DNA of 49,385 nt from an uncultured Pelagibacteraceae bacterium (GCA_902537895.1 CACBCU010000006.1:1-49385), one strand, 5' to 3'. Shown: positions 8,060 to 20,021, counted from the stretch's first letter. Program-made: numbers and translations. The notes: generated from the letters alone by a model not told the origin.

Positions 8060-8920
8060 TTAGCTTGACAAAATTATTAAGCTTTCTAGAGGAATTAATA
8101 TATCGGGATCAGCAAATTCATCATCCGCAGCATCCCGTGGCATTAAATACCCGCAACCATAAATCCTATAAGCTGTTCCTTGCCTTTGCGTATTAGTTGC
8201 TGTTTTTTTAATACTAGTTCCAGTTCCTTTGAAAATTGCCGAACCTGCATTGACTGAAAAAAATTCATATCGGAATCTCCGTAAATACTCTAGCTCCTCT
8301 GCTGCCTCTTCATTAGTTAATCCAACAGTAATTCCTTCTGTTAAAATTGGCGCGATTACATCTCCAAAATTTAAATTTACAAAATGATCCGTGACTAATA
8401 TGGTATCTCTTTCTCTAAAGTCTCCTATTTGCGGGTTACCAAGGTCGGCCTTTTGTTCCTCCGTTAGCGCGTCTAATTCTTGCTTTGAATAAAAGAAATC
8501 TTGTTCCCTAATTAAATTTCTGAAACTGTTGAAACACGGGCTCAATGTCGGTGTGACTAAATTTCTTGGAATGTCTCTTCCCTCGGTATGCCGAACAAAA
8601 CTATCAGGAGTGTATCCTGCATCTGTAAATGTAGCTACATAATTGTTATGAGCAGTTTGCTCTGTCACTTCTGTAAATGTTTGACCAGAAAAATCTGAAA
8701 GTTGCATCCACGGCCCAAGCATTCGATTTGAAATTCTTTTTTCTGCTTCCATTAAAGCATGTTCTGCCACATAAAATGTTTGTTGATATTGATCACTAGT
8801 ATTATTGCTCTGATGATCTCCAGAAGAGATGACTATAAGACTTCCTCCCATCAAAGACATCACCAATAATAAGACGAGTGATAAAACTAATGTAAATCCA
8901 TTTTGATTTTCTTTTTTCAT
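8060..8920 (-). CDS. pilX: PilX-type minor pilin
   Basis: A 286-residue protein begins with a short basic leader (MKKENQNG) and a long hydrophobic helix starting FTLVLSLVLLLVMSLMG, as in PilX N-terminal domains. The sequence after the helix (SSGDHQSNNTSDQ... AEHALMEAEKRI) also follows the PilX pattern of an A-E-x-A-L helix. Predicted cleavage is after Gly8. The +5 position of the mature pilin is Leu rather than the Glu found in its three neighbours. It overlaps pilW by one base (TAATG), which implies translational coupling. It presumably works in the priming complex with PilV, PilW, the FimT-like pilin and PilY1. Confidence 0.88.
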   Translation of the reverse strand: MKKENQNGFTLVLSLVLLLVMSLMGGSLIVISSGDHQSNNTSDQYQQTFYVAEHALMEAEKRISNRMLGPWMQLSDFSGQTFTEVTEQTAHNNYVATFTDAGYTPDSFVRHTEGRDIPRNLVTPTLSPCFNSFRNLIREQDFFYSKQELDALTEEQKADLGNPQIGDFRERDTILVTDHFVNLNFGDVIAPILTEGITVGLTNEEAAEELEYLRRFRYEFFSVNAGSAIFKGTGTSIKKTATNTQRQGTAYRIYGCGYLMPRDAADDEFADPDILIPLESLIILSS

Positions 8921-9864
8921 TAATATATATTTTTCTCCACAACATTTCTTGTATACACAGTCACCACAACGCTTTCTCTTAAATTCCTGTCAGTGTATGA
9001 TTTGATATTTCTTGTAAAACCACTTATTTGTCTTGGGTTGCCTTGCCCTCTTTCAAATTTAAAAAAGGGTTTTTCAGACACAAATGCAATTCTCATATCT
9101 ATTGCTCTTACTTTATATAGATTCCTTCTTGCATCTTCTGTTCTGGGACTTGGATAGGGGCTTAAAACTCTTCCATTCTTATCAAGTGGAATAAATTCCA
9201 TATCTTCAACATAGTCTTTTATCAACTCTCTGTCATAACATGTAGGACAATTGGGGTTCCAATCTCCAGTTGTCTGATTTAAACTTTGTTCCCAAGCTAT
9301 TTTAGATTTAAAAACAGCGTACCTCTGATTTGTTGGGTTTTGTTCTGTGCCATCAGTTTCAATGTCTGCAAAATAAGTTACTCTATATCTTTTATAAGGT
9401 TGATTTTCATCCAAATGATCAAAATCGTCATAAACAAAATGAATTTTATCACAACAAGCATCTACTTGGCCTTGAATAAGATTATTTTTAGTAGGACGAG
9501 TATACCCGTCTGGGTCTGTGATATCGTGACCCAAAGTATCTTTTTCAATTATAATTGGATCATGACTTTCCCAAATTCTAGTTCCTCCAGTTAAGAATTG
9601 TAAATTTGATTGTGATGGGAAACCTAAATTATTAGTTCCTAAATAATATTTATAACCTGCCATGCGTGCATCTCGAATTAGTAGTTCAATTAAATCTCTT
9701 GAAGATCGACTGACTTTGGCTTTCTCTAAAACTTGATTGTAAGTTGTATTGACAATTGAATAAGTTGTATAGATAGCTGCCATCATAATTGATGAGACTA
9801 TTATTCCAATTAGAATTTCAATTAATGTTAGTCCAGTATTAGGTTTGAACTTTTCTTTAATCAT
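8920..9864 (-). CDS. pilW: PilW-type minor pilin
   Basis: This 314-residue type IV pilin-like protein has an 11-residue leader ending in Gly, then LTLIEILIGIIVSSIMMAA with the canonical Glu at mature position 5. The length, the R-D-L-I-E segment and the RDARMAGYK segment after the helix are typical of PilW. The C-terminal domain contains a CCDK pair and a CPTC pair. It shares TAATG junctions with both pilV upstream and pilX downstream. Its role would be in the minor-pilin tip complex that initiates assembly and presents PilY1. Confidence 0.88.
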   Translation of the reverse strand: MIKEKFKPNTGLTLIEILIGIIVSSIMMAAIYTTYSIVNTTYNQVLEKAKVSRSSRDLIELLIRDARMAGYKYYLGTNNLGFPSQSNLQFLTGGTRIWESHDPIIIEKDTLGHDITDPDGYTRPTKNNLIQGQVDACCDKIHFVYDDFDHLDENQPYKRYRVTYFADIETDGTEQNPTNQRYAVFKSKIAWEQSLNQTTGDWNPNCPTCYDRELIKDYVEDMEFIPLDKNGRVLSPYPSPRTEDARRNLYKVRAIDMRIAFVSEKPFFKFERGQGNPRQISGFTRNIKSYTDRNLRESVVVTVYTRNVVEKNIY

Positions 9865-10571
9865 TATGAGCCACCACCTTGATTACCCATTGGAGTTTGC
9901 ACACCAGGTAGATCTTTTTTAAGTCTATAATCCGCTTGAAAATATATGTATTTTCTTTTTTTTCCATTATTTAATTTCATCTCAACTCTTCCGATGTGCA
10001 TAGGTTCATCTGTTACGTTTGCTGAATTGAAAGTACAACTATCCCATCGACAAATATCAAACACTTCCAGCCTTTTATCTTCGAAAGTGCTTGTGCATTT
10101 TAAAAATCTATTTTCACTAATTATAGTATTCCACTTATTTTCTTTGTTTTGAAGAGCATCTACTTCTTGATCATTATAAACATTACTTGCTGGTTGACCA
10201 TTATTACCGGTACAGTTTGCAGCAGCGTCTGAATCCCATGCAGTCTCATTAAGACGCTCAACAAATGTATATAAAAGCCCGTTCTGATCTGTAAAATTAC
10301 TATCAGTATGAGTGGCACGCCCTTGGCTATCATATGATATGTTTTCATCATCCGAGCTAACCCCCCAGAAAGAGTCTCTACTTCCAAGCACATCTTCCAC
10401 CATCATTTCAGTTAGAAAATTTGCTTTAGTTCTATCTCCAGAATTATCAATTGATTGAACTGAGAAATTAGTCATTTGTAAAATAGCGATAAATCCAATG
10501 CCAACAATTACAGTTGAAACAATTGCTTCTAAAATAGAAAGTCCAGAAACTTTACTAATCTTTTTCATCAT
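9864..10571 (-). CDS. pilV: PilV-type minor pilin
   Basis: From the ATG complementary to 10569-10571 this encodes 235 residues: a 10-residue leader MMKKISKVSG, then LSILEAIVSTVIVGIGF with Glu at mature position 5, as in PilV. A further ATG at 10593-10595 would add eight residues and overlap the preceding gene. I prefer the inner start because it lies one base after that gene's stop and gives a leader of usual length. Several cysteines occur in the C-terminal domain. The position between the FimT-like gene and pilW fits the conserved minor-pilin order. Confidence 0.85.
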   Translation of the reverse strand: MMKKISKVSGLSILEAIVSTVIVGIGFIAILQMTNFSVQSIDNSGDRTKANFLTEMMVEDVLGSRDSFWGVSSDDENISYDSQGRATHTDSNFTDQNGLLYTFVERLNETAWDSDAAANCTGNNGQPASNVYNDQEVDALQNKENKWNTIISENRFLKCTSTFEDKRLEVFDICRWDSCTFNSANVTDEPMHIGRVEMKLNNGKKRKYIYFQADYRLKKDLPGVQTPMGNQGGGS

Positions 10572-10572
10572 T

Positions 10573-11295
10573 CTATTGGTTGACCCATCCAGCATTATTA
10601 TTCCATCTCGCTAAAACCACATTACCAAACCTTGACCATTCTATTGAATATAAATACCTATGTTCCACTTCTGGGTTTCCCGTGTCGTTAACTTCACAAG
10701 TATTTCGGTTAATACCTATATCACATATGAAAAGTGCACTATCTGGAACACCCCCTGCTGCCAATTGTCCAGCTCCGCTAAACCATTGGTCGTTTTTGCC
10801 AAAACAAATTGCGCCTGTAGCTTCTGAGTCTCCCGATCCCCTAAAAGTCGTTGCTAAATTTTCTACTTGGATTTCTCTTACCTCAATTAAATCATCTCTT
10901 CCACCATCAGCATCCCAATAATCAGGATCTTCAATATTGCATCTTCCTGCAGCATTTGTCCTCCAGGCACTAGCACGATCATTTAAAAAATTTGCAAGAG
11001 TCTCTGGTTTCATACCTTTAGATGTTATATTTAAAACTCGATCACTATCTTCATCTTGAGTTTCAGCAATCTCATCTACTCGTACTTGAACGAATGCATA
11101 TTGCCCTCTTTGAACTTGAGCTACTATTCCCTCAATCAAAGTTTTGGTTGCAATTGCAAAACTTTTAACTTCTCTATCTTTTCGCCATTTACTAATTTCA
11201 GGGTATCCTAATGCTGAAACTATTCCAACAATGAGCAGCACTACAATTAATTCAAGTATGTTAAAACCTTTAGTTTTCTCGTCCAGCACTCGCAT
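10573..11295 (-). CDS. FimT/FimU (GspH-like) minor pilin
   Basis: A 240-residue pilin-like protein has a 10-residue leader (MRVLDEKTKG) and the mature start FNILELIVVLLIVGIVSALGYPEI, with Glu at +5 and the Pro-containing helix end seen in FimT, FimU and GspH. It is the first minor pilin of the operon, the place FimU/FimT occupies elsewhere. Its start lies 26 bp inside pilT, which indicates coupling. I cannot separate FimT from FimU or from a PilE-like subunit by reading alone. A major pilin gene is not evident in the window. Confidence 0.8.
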   Translation of the reverse strand: MRVLDEKTKGFNILELIVVLLIVGIVSALGYPEISKWRKDREVKSFAIATKTLIEGIVAQVQRGQYAFVQVRVDEIAETQDEDSDRVLNITSKGMKPETLANFLNDRASAWRTNAAGRCNIEDPDYWDADGGRDDLIEVREIQVENLATTFRGSGDSEATGAICFGKNDQWFSGAGQLAAGGVPDSALFICDIGINRNTCEVNDTGNPEVEHRYLYSIEWSRFGNVVLARWNNNAGWVNQ

Positions 11296-12283
11296 CTATT
11301 TTTCCTGCTTTCACTAGTTCTTCTAATGATTTGGTCATAGTGATCATACCATCTTTCACAGCAGTTTGCATTATGCTCGGAATTTGATGAATTTTAGATT
11401 CCCTTATCAAGTTTTGAATTGGAGGTGTACACTTCATCACTTCAAAAGCACCGCAACGGCCTTGACCATCTTTAGTTTTTAGAAGTCTTTGAGTTACTAC
11501 CATTTTCAAAGAAGTAGAAATTTGCGCTCTGATTTGTGCTTGTTGTTCAGGTGGGAACACGTCAATAATTCTGTTTATGGTACTAGGCGCACCACTTGTG
11601 TGCAATGTTCCAAATACCAAATGACCAGTTTCTGCAGCAGTTAATGCTAGTGAAACAGTTTCTAAATCTCTCATCTCTCCAACTAGAATTACATCTGGAT
11701 CTTCTCGAAGAGCTGCTTTCAAAGCTGTTGCGAATGTTTGAGTTTGCTTTCCTACTTCTCTATGTGAAACAATACTCTTTAAATCTTTATGAATAAATTC
11801 AACTGGGTCTTCTACAGTAATAATATTTGACGTTCTAGTCTTATTAATTTCATTTACTATCGCAGCAAGAGTTGTTGATTTTCCTGAGCCGGTAGGACCA
11901 GTTACTAAAACTAAACCCTTATGCATATCAACAATATCATAGAGCACCTGCGGTAAATCAAATTGGTCCATTGATGGTATTACACTTTCAACTCTTCTTA
12001 AAACTGCTGCCGGGCCTTGAATAGTTTTATAAAAGTTAGCTCTAAATCTTAAACCACTCAAAGTCACTGATGAGTCGAGTTCATGAGTTTCATTAAATCT
12101 TTTTAATTCAACTTCATTACAATTTGTCGACAATAAATCCTGAAGATCTTGGGCTTTAACCATTACATCAGGTATCTTATGAATTTCACCAGTTTGTCTG
12201 TATGCGAGTGGCCAGCCGGTTCTTATATGAAAGTCAGAAATTTTTTTATTGTTTTTTGCAAGATCTTCTAATTTTTCAAACAT
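11270..12283 (-). CDS. pilT: Type IV pilus retraction ATPase PilT
   Basis: This 337-residue secretion ATPase belongs to the PilT branch. It has Walker A GPTGSGKST at 129-137, an Asp box around ITVEDPVEF (156-163), a Walker B region VILVGEMRD (198-206) and the His box HLVFGTLHT at 221-229. The GEMRD form is typical of PilT. It powers depolymerisation of pilin and hence twitching or DNA uptake. It heads the minor-pilin operon, which is unusual because pilT is often unlinked from fimU-pilVWXY1. The extension ATPase PilB, PilC and the PilMNOPQ alignment complex are not in this window. Confidence 0.95.
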   Translation of the reverse strand: MFEKLEDLAKNNKKISDFHIRTGWPLAYRQTGEIHKIPDVMVKAQDLQDLLSTNCNEVELKRFNETHELDSSVTLSGLRFRANFYKTIQGPAAVLRRVESVIPSMDQFDLPQVLYDIVDMHKGLVLVTGPTGSGKSTTLAAIVNEINKTRTSNIITVEDPVEFIHKDLKSIVSHREVGKQTQTFATALKAALREDPDVILVGEMRDLETVSLALTAAETGHLVFGTLHTSGAPSTINRIIDVFPPEQQAQIRAQISTSLKMVVTQRLLKTKDGQGRCGAFEVMKCTPPIQNLIRESKIHQIPSIMQTAVKDGMITMTKSLEELVKAGKIDASAGREN

Positions 12284-12287
12284 TACA

Positions 12288-12307
12288 AATATTTATATAT
12301 AAATATT
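12288..12307. promoter_or_regulatory. 20-bp perfect palindrome just upstream of pilT
   Basis: The bases 12288-12307 form an uninterrupted 20-bp palindrome made only of A and T, four bases before the pilT start codon. It occupies the place of the ribosome binding site, so it could be an operator or a weak leader hairpin. Chance is a real alternative in such A+T-rich intergenic DNA. Confidence 0.3.
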
Positions 12308-12355
12308 AGAAAAAACAATATTAACTTAGCTCACTTTGAGTAAAATAGTTCATTA

Positions 12356-12697
12356 TTAATAAAAAACATAATACAAAACCCACACAATTAATGAATATTC
12401 AAAAAATGTTTTTGTAGTATTAAGTTGCTTTTCACTAAATTTTGACTTTAAAAATTTACCTAAAAATTTAAATCCAAAATGGACTAAAATAATAGAGAAA
12501 ATAATACCTGCCAAAATGTACTCAACAGAAAAATTTTTATATCCAAAATAAATTGCGACAATTAGGGTTAACCAAGAAACCTTGGTGATAAACAATTTAA
12601 AAATAAGACCTGACTTTTTACTGAAAATAGATTGTGTTTTAATTAAAGAGTAAGACCAGATCAAACCTATCAAAAAACTTAAATATTTTAAGATCAT
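12356..12697 (-). CDS. Small polytopic membrane protein, unknown
   Basis: The 113-residue product is almost entirely hydrophobic, with about four membrane segments: residues 3-20, 30-52, 58-80 and a C-terminal one ending in LIVWVLYYVFY. A basic loop (KFLGKFLKSKFSEKQ) lies before the last helix. It is on the same strand as pilT, 72 bp upstream, and could be the first gene of that transcript. I do not recognise the family. Coding is supported by frame length, a clean hydrophobicity pattern and the lack of a competing frame. Confidence 0.6.
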   Translation of the reverse strand: MILKYLSFLIGLIWSYSLIKTQSIFSKKSGLIFKLFITKVSWLTLIVAIYFGYKNFSVEYILAGIIFSIILVHFGFKFLGKFLKSKFSEKQLNTTKTFFEYSLIVWVLYYVFY

Positions 12698-12836
12698 CAG
12701 TAATTAAATAAATTAATAAATTCAACTATCAATATATAATTAGGATTTATCAAACTTTTCGACCCAAAATGGTAACTTTCATAAATATTATCTAAGACTC
12801 TTTTTTTGATTTATTTTACAATTATTAAAAAAAAAT

Positions 12837-13076
12837 ATGAGTACAGAGAACTTAAAAACTAACCAATTTCACGATGCAGTTAGAAGCTCGGAGATAAGTG
12901 AATATATTGAAAATAGTTTAGATAATTTTTCTAATAAAAATAATAATGAAGGTTACTGGAGACTGTACAATAAAGATAATCCTAATGAAAACGCTGATCA
13001 AGTAAAAACTGTTTCTGGTATATGTTTTACTTTTGTAACATTATTTGTTTTGGGAACTTATTCTTGTCTGTTTTAA
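12837..13076 (+). CDS. Small protein with C-terminal membrane anchor, unknown
   Basis: A 79-residue frame starts at an ATG after a poly-A stretch. The first ~58 residues are hydrophilic and rich in Asn, Glu and Ser. The last ~18 (ICFTFVTLFVLGTYSC) form a single hydrophobic segment ending almost at the C-terminus, so a tail-anchored topology is likely. Upstream is a 139-bp A+T-rich divergent gap in which I see no clear site. It converges on the oxygenase gene, 26 bp away. No family is recognised and a spurious frame cannot be excluded. Confidence 0.45.
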   Translation: MSTENLKTNQFHDAVRSSEISEYIENSLDNFSNKNNNEGYWRLYNKDNPNENADQVKTVSGICFTFVTLFVLGTYSCLF

Positions 13077-13102
13077 GCTATTAAATTTTTTAAAATTACT
13101 TA

Positions 13103-13765
13103 TTATTCAACTTTCCAATCAGTTTGGAAGGTTACATAATTTACTTGAATACATCTTCTTTCTTTTACAATTTTCTTCTTTTCCATACCATGCCAAGTAT
13201 TAGGGCCACTTGAGAACAAATAACCGTAATTATGTTTATATGGCACTGTCTTAACTTTTTCTAATTTCTCATTATAAAAATCAGTACCCAAATCATCAGA
13301 TTCATTCTCTTTGTTCACAAAAATTAGTCCCGACATTAGTTTTTCTTTAATATCACAGTGTGGTTTTAACCAAAAACCCTCACGATCACATATTACTTCC
13401 ACTCTTACATAAGAATTGGAAAGATCTTTGTTAACCATTTTTGAAATTGTCTCATAAGTATCTTTAGATTGTAATTCATTTATAAATTTTACTAAATTTG
13501 GAAATTGTGATGAGTTTTCTTTGGTGACAAAACATCTAAATTTTATTGCTTTACCACCTGATGCTATTCCCTCTCTAAACTCAGCAGCTCCACCATCAAT
13601 AGCTCTTGTTCCGTCATAATTTAAATTATGCTTACTGACATCTGGTATATCTGCTGTGATTATTTCTTCAATTGCACTATCACTAAGGGCATTACTATAT
13701 TCCCAATGATCAAATGGAAAATCATATTTTTTTGAATTTTTTAAAATAGAATTAAGAAATGTCAT
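13103..13765 (-). CDS. 2-oxoglutarate/Fe(II)-dependent oxygenase family protein
   Basis: In this 220-residue protein the double-stranded beta-helix iron ligands are visible: H136-x-D138 in KPHCD, and H192 in NTWHGME. An Arg (203 or 204, in KERRCIQVNYV) is placed to bind the 2-oxoglutarate carboxylate. The fold resembles prolyl-hydroxylase-like or small-molecule hydroxylases of the 2OG-Fe(II) superfamily. The substrate cannot be told. The start overlaps the end of the ELM1-family gene by 14 bp, so the two are co-transcribed. Confidence 0.8.
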   Translation of the reverse strand: MTFLNSILKNSKKYDFPFDHWEYSNALSDSAIEEIITADIPDVSKHNLNYDGTRAIDGGAAEFREGIASGGKAIKFRCFVTKENSSQFPNLVKFINELQSKDTYETISKMVNKDLSNSYVRVEVICDREGFWLKPHCDIKEKLMSGLIFVNKENESDDLGTDFYNEKLEKVKTVPYKHNYGYLFSSGPNTWHGMEKKKIVKERRCIQVNYVTFQTDWKVE

Positions 13766-14702
13766 AGTTTTTTATCTTACTCTTTATATATCCCGATATT
13801 CTATCTGTTTCATTAAGTTTTTCATACTTCCAATCTTCTAATTTGTCATCAAGATCTCTAATGATATTCAGTTTTTTGAACATTTCAAAAAATTTCTGAA
13901 ATCTAATATTATTTTTTACAGGAGGCATTTGTGCCACGTATATCGGTTTACCTGTAATTGCTGCTTCAGATATCATGGAGGTAGAGTCGCACGTAACAAC
14001 TATATGATTTGCAAGTTTTAAAGAAGATAAGTAGGCTTTTTTATCAATATCGGTAATTATGACCTGATTTTTATCAAAGTAATTTATTGCACTATCGATA
14101 ACACTTTTTGGAGTTCGCATAGAAGGGATAAAAATTAATTGATAACCACTATCAATAAAATTCTTTTTTATTTTACTAAAAATTTTTTCTACTTCTATAT
14201 CTTTATAATCATAATATTGATTAGGTCCTCCAACAATGAGTGAGACTATTTTTTCTTTATTCAATCTGGGTTTTAAATATGACATATTTTCATCTAATTC
14301 ATTGTCTCTAAGGTAGTGAATAGCTCCTATGCTAGCTATTACGTTTTTACCCCTTAATCCATCATGCTCGGGTGCTACAACAAAGTCAAAGTTGGATAGT
14401 GAAACTTTCGGATCTTGGATATGAACATTGATAATTTTATCTTTAAATTTCTTTTTTAAAAAGATTGATGGAATTACACTTTTTCTTCCACAAGATATAA
14501 CAATGTTAAAATCTTTCATAATATCGTTCTTAAATACAAAATTTTGAATTGGAGTTATTTTTGGGGGTATAAGCTTCCAAAAATTATTAAGTTCAATTTT
14601 TTCGTGTATAAAATCAAGATCTAAAGCTTTTGCTAGTCCTTCAACTTGACTAATCATACCGTGCATACCTTCGGTCAATAATAAACCTTTTAATTTAGTC
14701 AT
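13752..14702 (-). CDS. ELM1-family (mitochondrial fission ELM1-like) protein
   Basis: The 316-residue sequence fits the Mito_fiss_Elm1 family found in alphaproteobacteria and plant mitochondria. It has an N-terminal half with ISCGRKS and HIQDPKV, then VSLIVGGPNQYY, and a C-terminal glycosyltransferase-like motif TCDSTSMISEAAITGKP. The layout recalls GT-B glycosyltransferases. In plants ELM1 takes part in mitochondrial division; the bacterial role is not settled, and an envelope glycosyltransferase-like activity is a guess from the fold. It is divergent from trxB with only 21 bp between the start codons. Confidence 0.85.
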   Translation of the reverse strand: MTKLKGLLLTEGMHGMISQVEGLAKALDLDFIHEKIELNNFWKLIPPKITPIQNFVFKNDIMKDFNIVISCGRKSVIPSIFLKKKFKDKIINVHIQDPKVSLSNFDFVVAPEHDGLRGKNVIASIGAIHYLRDNELDENMSYLKPRLNKEKIVSLIVGGPNQYYDYKDIEVEKIFSKIKKNFIDSGYQLIFIPSMRTPKSVIDSAINYFDKNQVIITDIDKKAYLSSLKLANHIVVTCDSTSMISEAAITGKPIYVAQMPPVKNNIRFQKFFEMFKKLNIIRDLDDKLEDWKYEKLNETDRISGYIKSKIKNYDIS

Positions 14703-14723
14703 TTATCACTATATAGCTTTCAT

Positions 14724-15668
14724 ATGAGTCAAAATCCAACTAAACACACAAAAGTGTTAATAATTGGATCTGGTCCAGCCGGATACACGGCCGCTGTTTA
14801 TGCTGCAAGAGCAATGCTCAATCCAATTTTAGTATATGGATCAGAACCAGGTGGACAGTTAACTACAACTACTGATGTCGAAAATTATCCAGGGTTTGCT
14901 GATGCTATTCAAGGACCTTGGCTAATGGATCAAATGAAAGAGCAAGCTAAAGCTGTTGGAACTGAAATGATAGAAGATCACATCAGTTCAGTAAATTTAA
15001 AAACTTCTCCATTTGAAGCCATCGGTGATACTGGCCAGAAATACACTGCTGACAGCATTATTATTTCAACTGGCGCCCAAGCAAGATGGTTAAATTTAAA
15101 ATCAGAGCAAGATTTCAGAGGGTTTGGTGTTTCGGCGTGTGCTACTTGTGATGGTTTTTTTTTCAAAGATAAAGAAGTTGCTGTCGTAGGTGGTGGTAAT
15201 GCAGCTGTAGAAGAAGCAATGTTTCTGACAAAATTTGCATCCAAAGTAAAATTAATTCATAGAAGAGATAGTTTAAGAGCAGAAAAAATGCTCCAGAAAA
15301 AACTAATGGAAAATAAAAAAATTGAGATTATTTGGGACTCTGTCGTAGAAGATGTTGTTGGAGATAAAGATCCTAAAAATGTTAAGGGAATTAAAATAAA
15401 GAATGTTAAAACAAATAAAATTGATGAGATAAAATTAGATGGGGTATTTATTGCTATAGGCCATGATCCAGCTACACAACTTTTTAAAGATCAATTACAA
15501 ATGGATAAAGAGGGTTATCTAATCACTAAACCAGACTCAACAGAAACAAATATTCCTGGTGTTTATGCAGCTGGCGATGTTAAAGATAAAACGTTTAGAC
15601 AAGCAGTAACTGCAGCAGGAATGGGCTGTATGGCAGCCTTAGAGGCAGAAAAATTTTTATCACACTAG
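14724..15668 (+). CDS. trxB: Thioredoxin reductase
   Basis: This 314-residue flavoenzyme transfers electrons from NADPH to thioredoxin. The FAD-binding GSGPAG is at 15-20, the redox-active CATC at 139-142, the NADPH-binding GGGNAA near 155, and a C-terminal FAD motif AAGDVKDK. The length and domain order are those of low-molecular-weight bacterial TrxB. The next gene starts one base after its stop. Confidence 0.96.
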   Translation: MSQNPTKHTKVLIIGSGPAGYTAAVYAARAMLNPILVYGSEPGGQLTTTTDVENYPGFADAIQGPWLMDQMKEQAKAVGTEMIEDHISSVNLKTSPFEAIGDTGQKYTADSIIISTGAQARWLNLKSEQDFRGFGVSACATCDGFFFKDKEVAVVGGGNAAVEEAMFLTKFASKVKLIHRRDSLRAEKMLQKKLMENKKIEIIWDSVVEDVVGDKDPKNVKGIKIKNVKTNKIDEIKLDGVFIAIGHDPATQLFKDQLQMDKEGYLITKPDSTETNIPGVYAAGDVKDKTFRQAVTAAGMGCMAALEAEKFLSH

Positions 15669-15669
15669 A

Positions 15670-16617
15670 GTGAGGAATAATCTACATGTATTTTTAGGTG
15701 CAACCGTAGCTGATGCTGCTGCAAGGCCTTTGCATTGGGTTTACAATCAAAAAAAACTGAATTCTTATATTAAAGGAAAAAAAGATTTCTCTTTCCTTAA
15801 AAAAAATAAAAGTCCTTTTTATAATATCAAAACGGGTAAAGTTTCTGGATATAATGAAATTGGTCAAGTCATGTTCAAAACCTTGCAAGAGGGACACGAT
15901 AATATTAATGAACGGTTTAAGAAAAACATTAAAAAAAATTTTGGTCCTGGGAGTATTTATTGGAAAAACTTAGGTCTCAGATCAAAATATAAAAAAGTAA
16001 AAGACTGGCGGGGCATTATTAAAGGGCCATGGATACATCAAAACGTAATTGAGACTATTAGAAATATTAAATTAAAAAAGAAAGTAACGGGTGGAGTTAA
16101 AGTTAATGAGTCTGATGGTTTTTGTGCAAGCCTTCCTTATTTTCTTTATGGTTTTGATTTTAAAAGTTTAGAAAAAATAATCTCAACTGTAACGATTTCA
16201 AAAATAAGTCATAAGTATGCCCTAGCTAAATTTCATATAATAGACTTAGCTCTCAAAGGAGCACAAAATCCAATAAATGAATTTGTCAAAAAATTTGAAA
16301 AAGATCCCAAATATAAAATTATTATTAATGACATAATCAAAATTAAAAAATTAAAATCAAATGCTCACCCATCTGTTGTCAAAAAACTTGGTATGGCTTG
16401 CAGTTACCCAGGGACTTTTAATAGCTCAATACATGCAATATTAAGTTCAACAAGTTATAAGGTAGCTATTTTAAAAACGATAAAAGCTGGTGGATGCAAT
16501 TGCTCTAGAGCAAACTTTATTGGAGCATATTTTTCTGCTTTAAAAGGATTTAATTCTATTCCAAAATCCTGGATTAAAAAGACCATACCAGCTAAGAAGA
16601 TTCTAGATCAAAAATAA
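15670..16617 (+). CDS. ADP-ribosylglycohydrolase-family protein with altered metal motif
   Basis: This 315-residue protein begins at a GTG one base after the trxB stop. The N-terminal GATVADAAARPLHWVY and the C-terminal GGCNCSRANFIGAYFSAL (from about residue 273) mark the ADP-ribosylglycohydrolase/crystallin J1 superfamily, which removes ADP-ribose from proteins or small molecules using two Mg ions. Relatives of this subgroup, as I recall them, carry an Asp in the GGDNC position. Here it is Cys (codon TGC), so a metal ligand may be lost. The protein also has many lysines. It may be a divergent hydrolase or a non-catalytic binder. Confidence 0.7.
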   Translation: MRNNLHVFLGATVADAAARPLHWVYNQKKLNSYIKGKKDFSFLKKNKSPFYNIKTGKVSGYNEIGQVMFKTLQEGHDNINERFKKNIKKNFGPGSIYWKNLGLRSKYKKVKDWRGIIKGPWIHQNVIETIRNIKLKKKVTGGVKVNESDGFCASLPYFLYGFDFKSLEKIISTVTISKISHKYALAKFHIIDLALKGAQNPINEFVKKFEKDPKYKIIINDIIKIKKLKSNAHPSVVKKLGMACSYPGTFNSSIHAILSSTSYKVAILKTIKAGGCNCSRANFIGAYFSALKGFNSIPKSWIKKTIPAKKILDQK

Positions 16618-16619
16618 AA

Positions 16620-20002
<3,383 letters not shown>

Positions 20003-20021
<19 letters not shown>

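Noticed and set aside
14978-15244. 88-codon minus-strand open frame inside trxB
   Set aside because: It is antisense to a complete thioredoxin reductase and has no family features.
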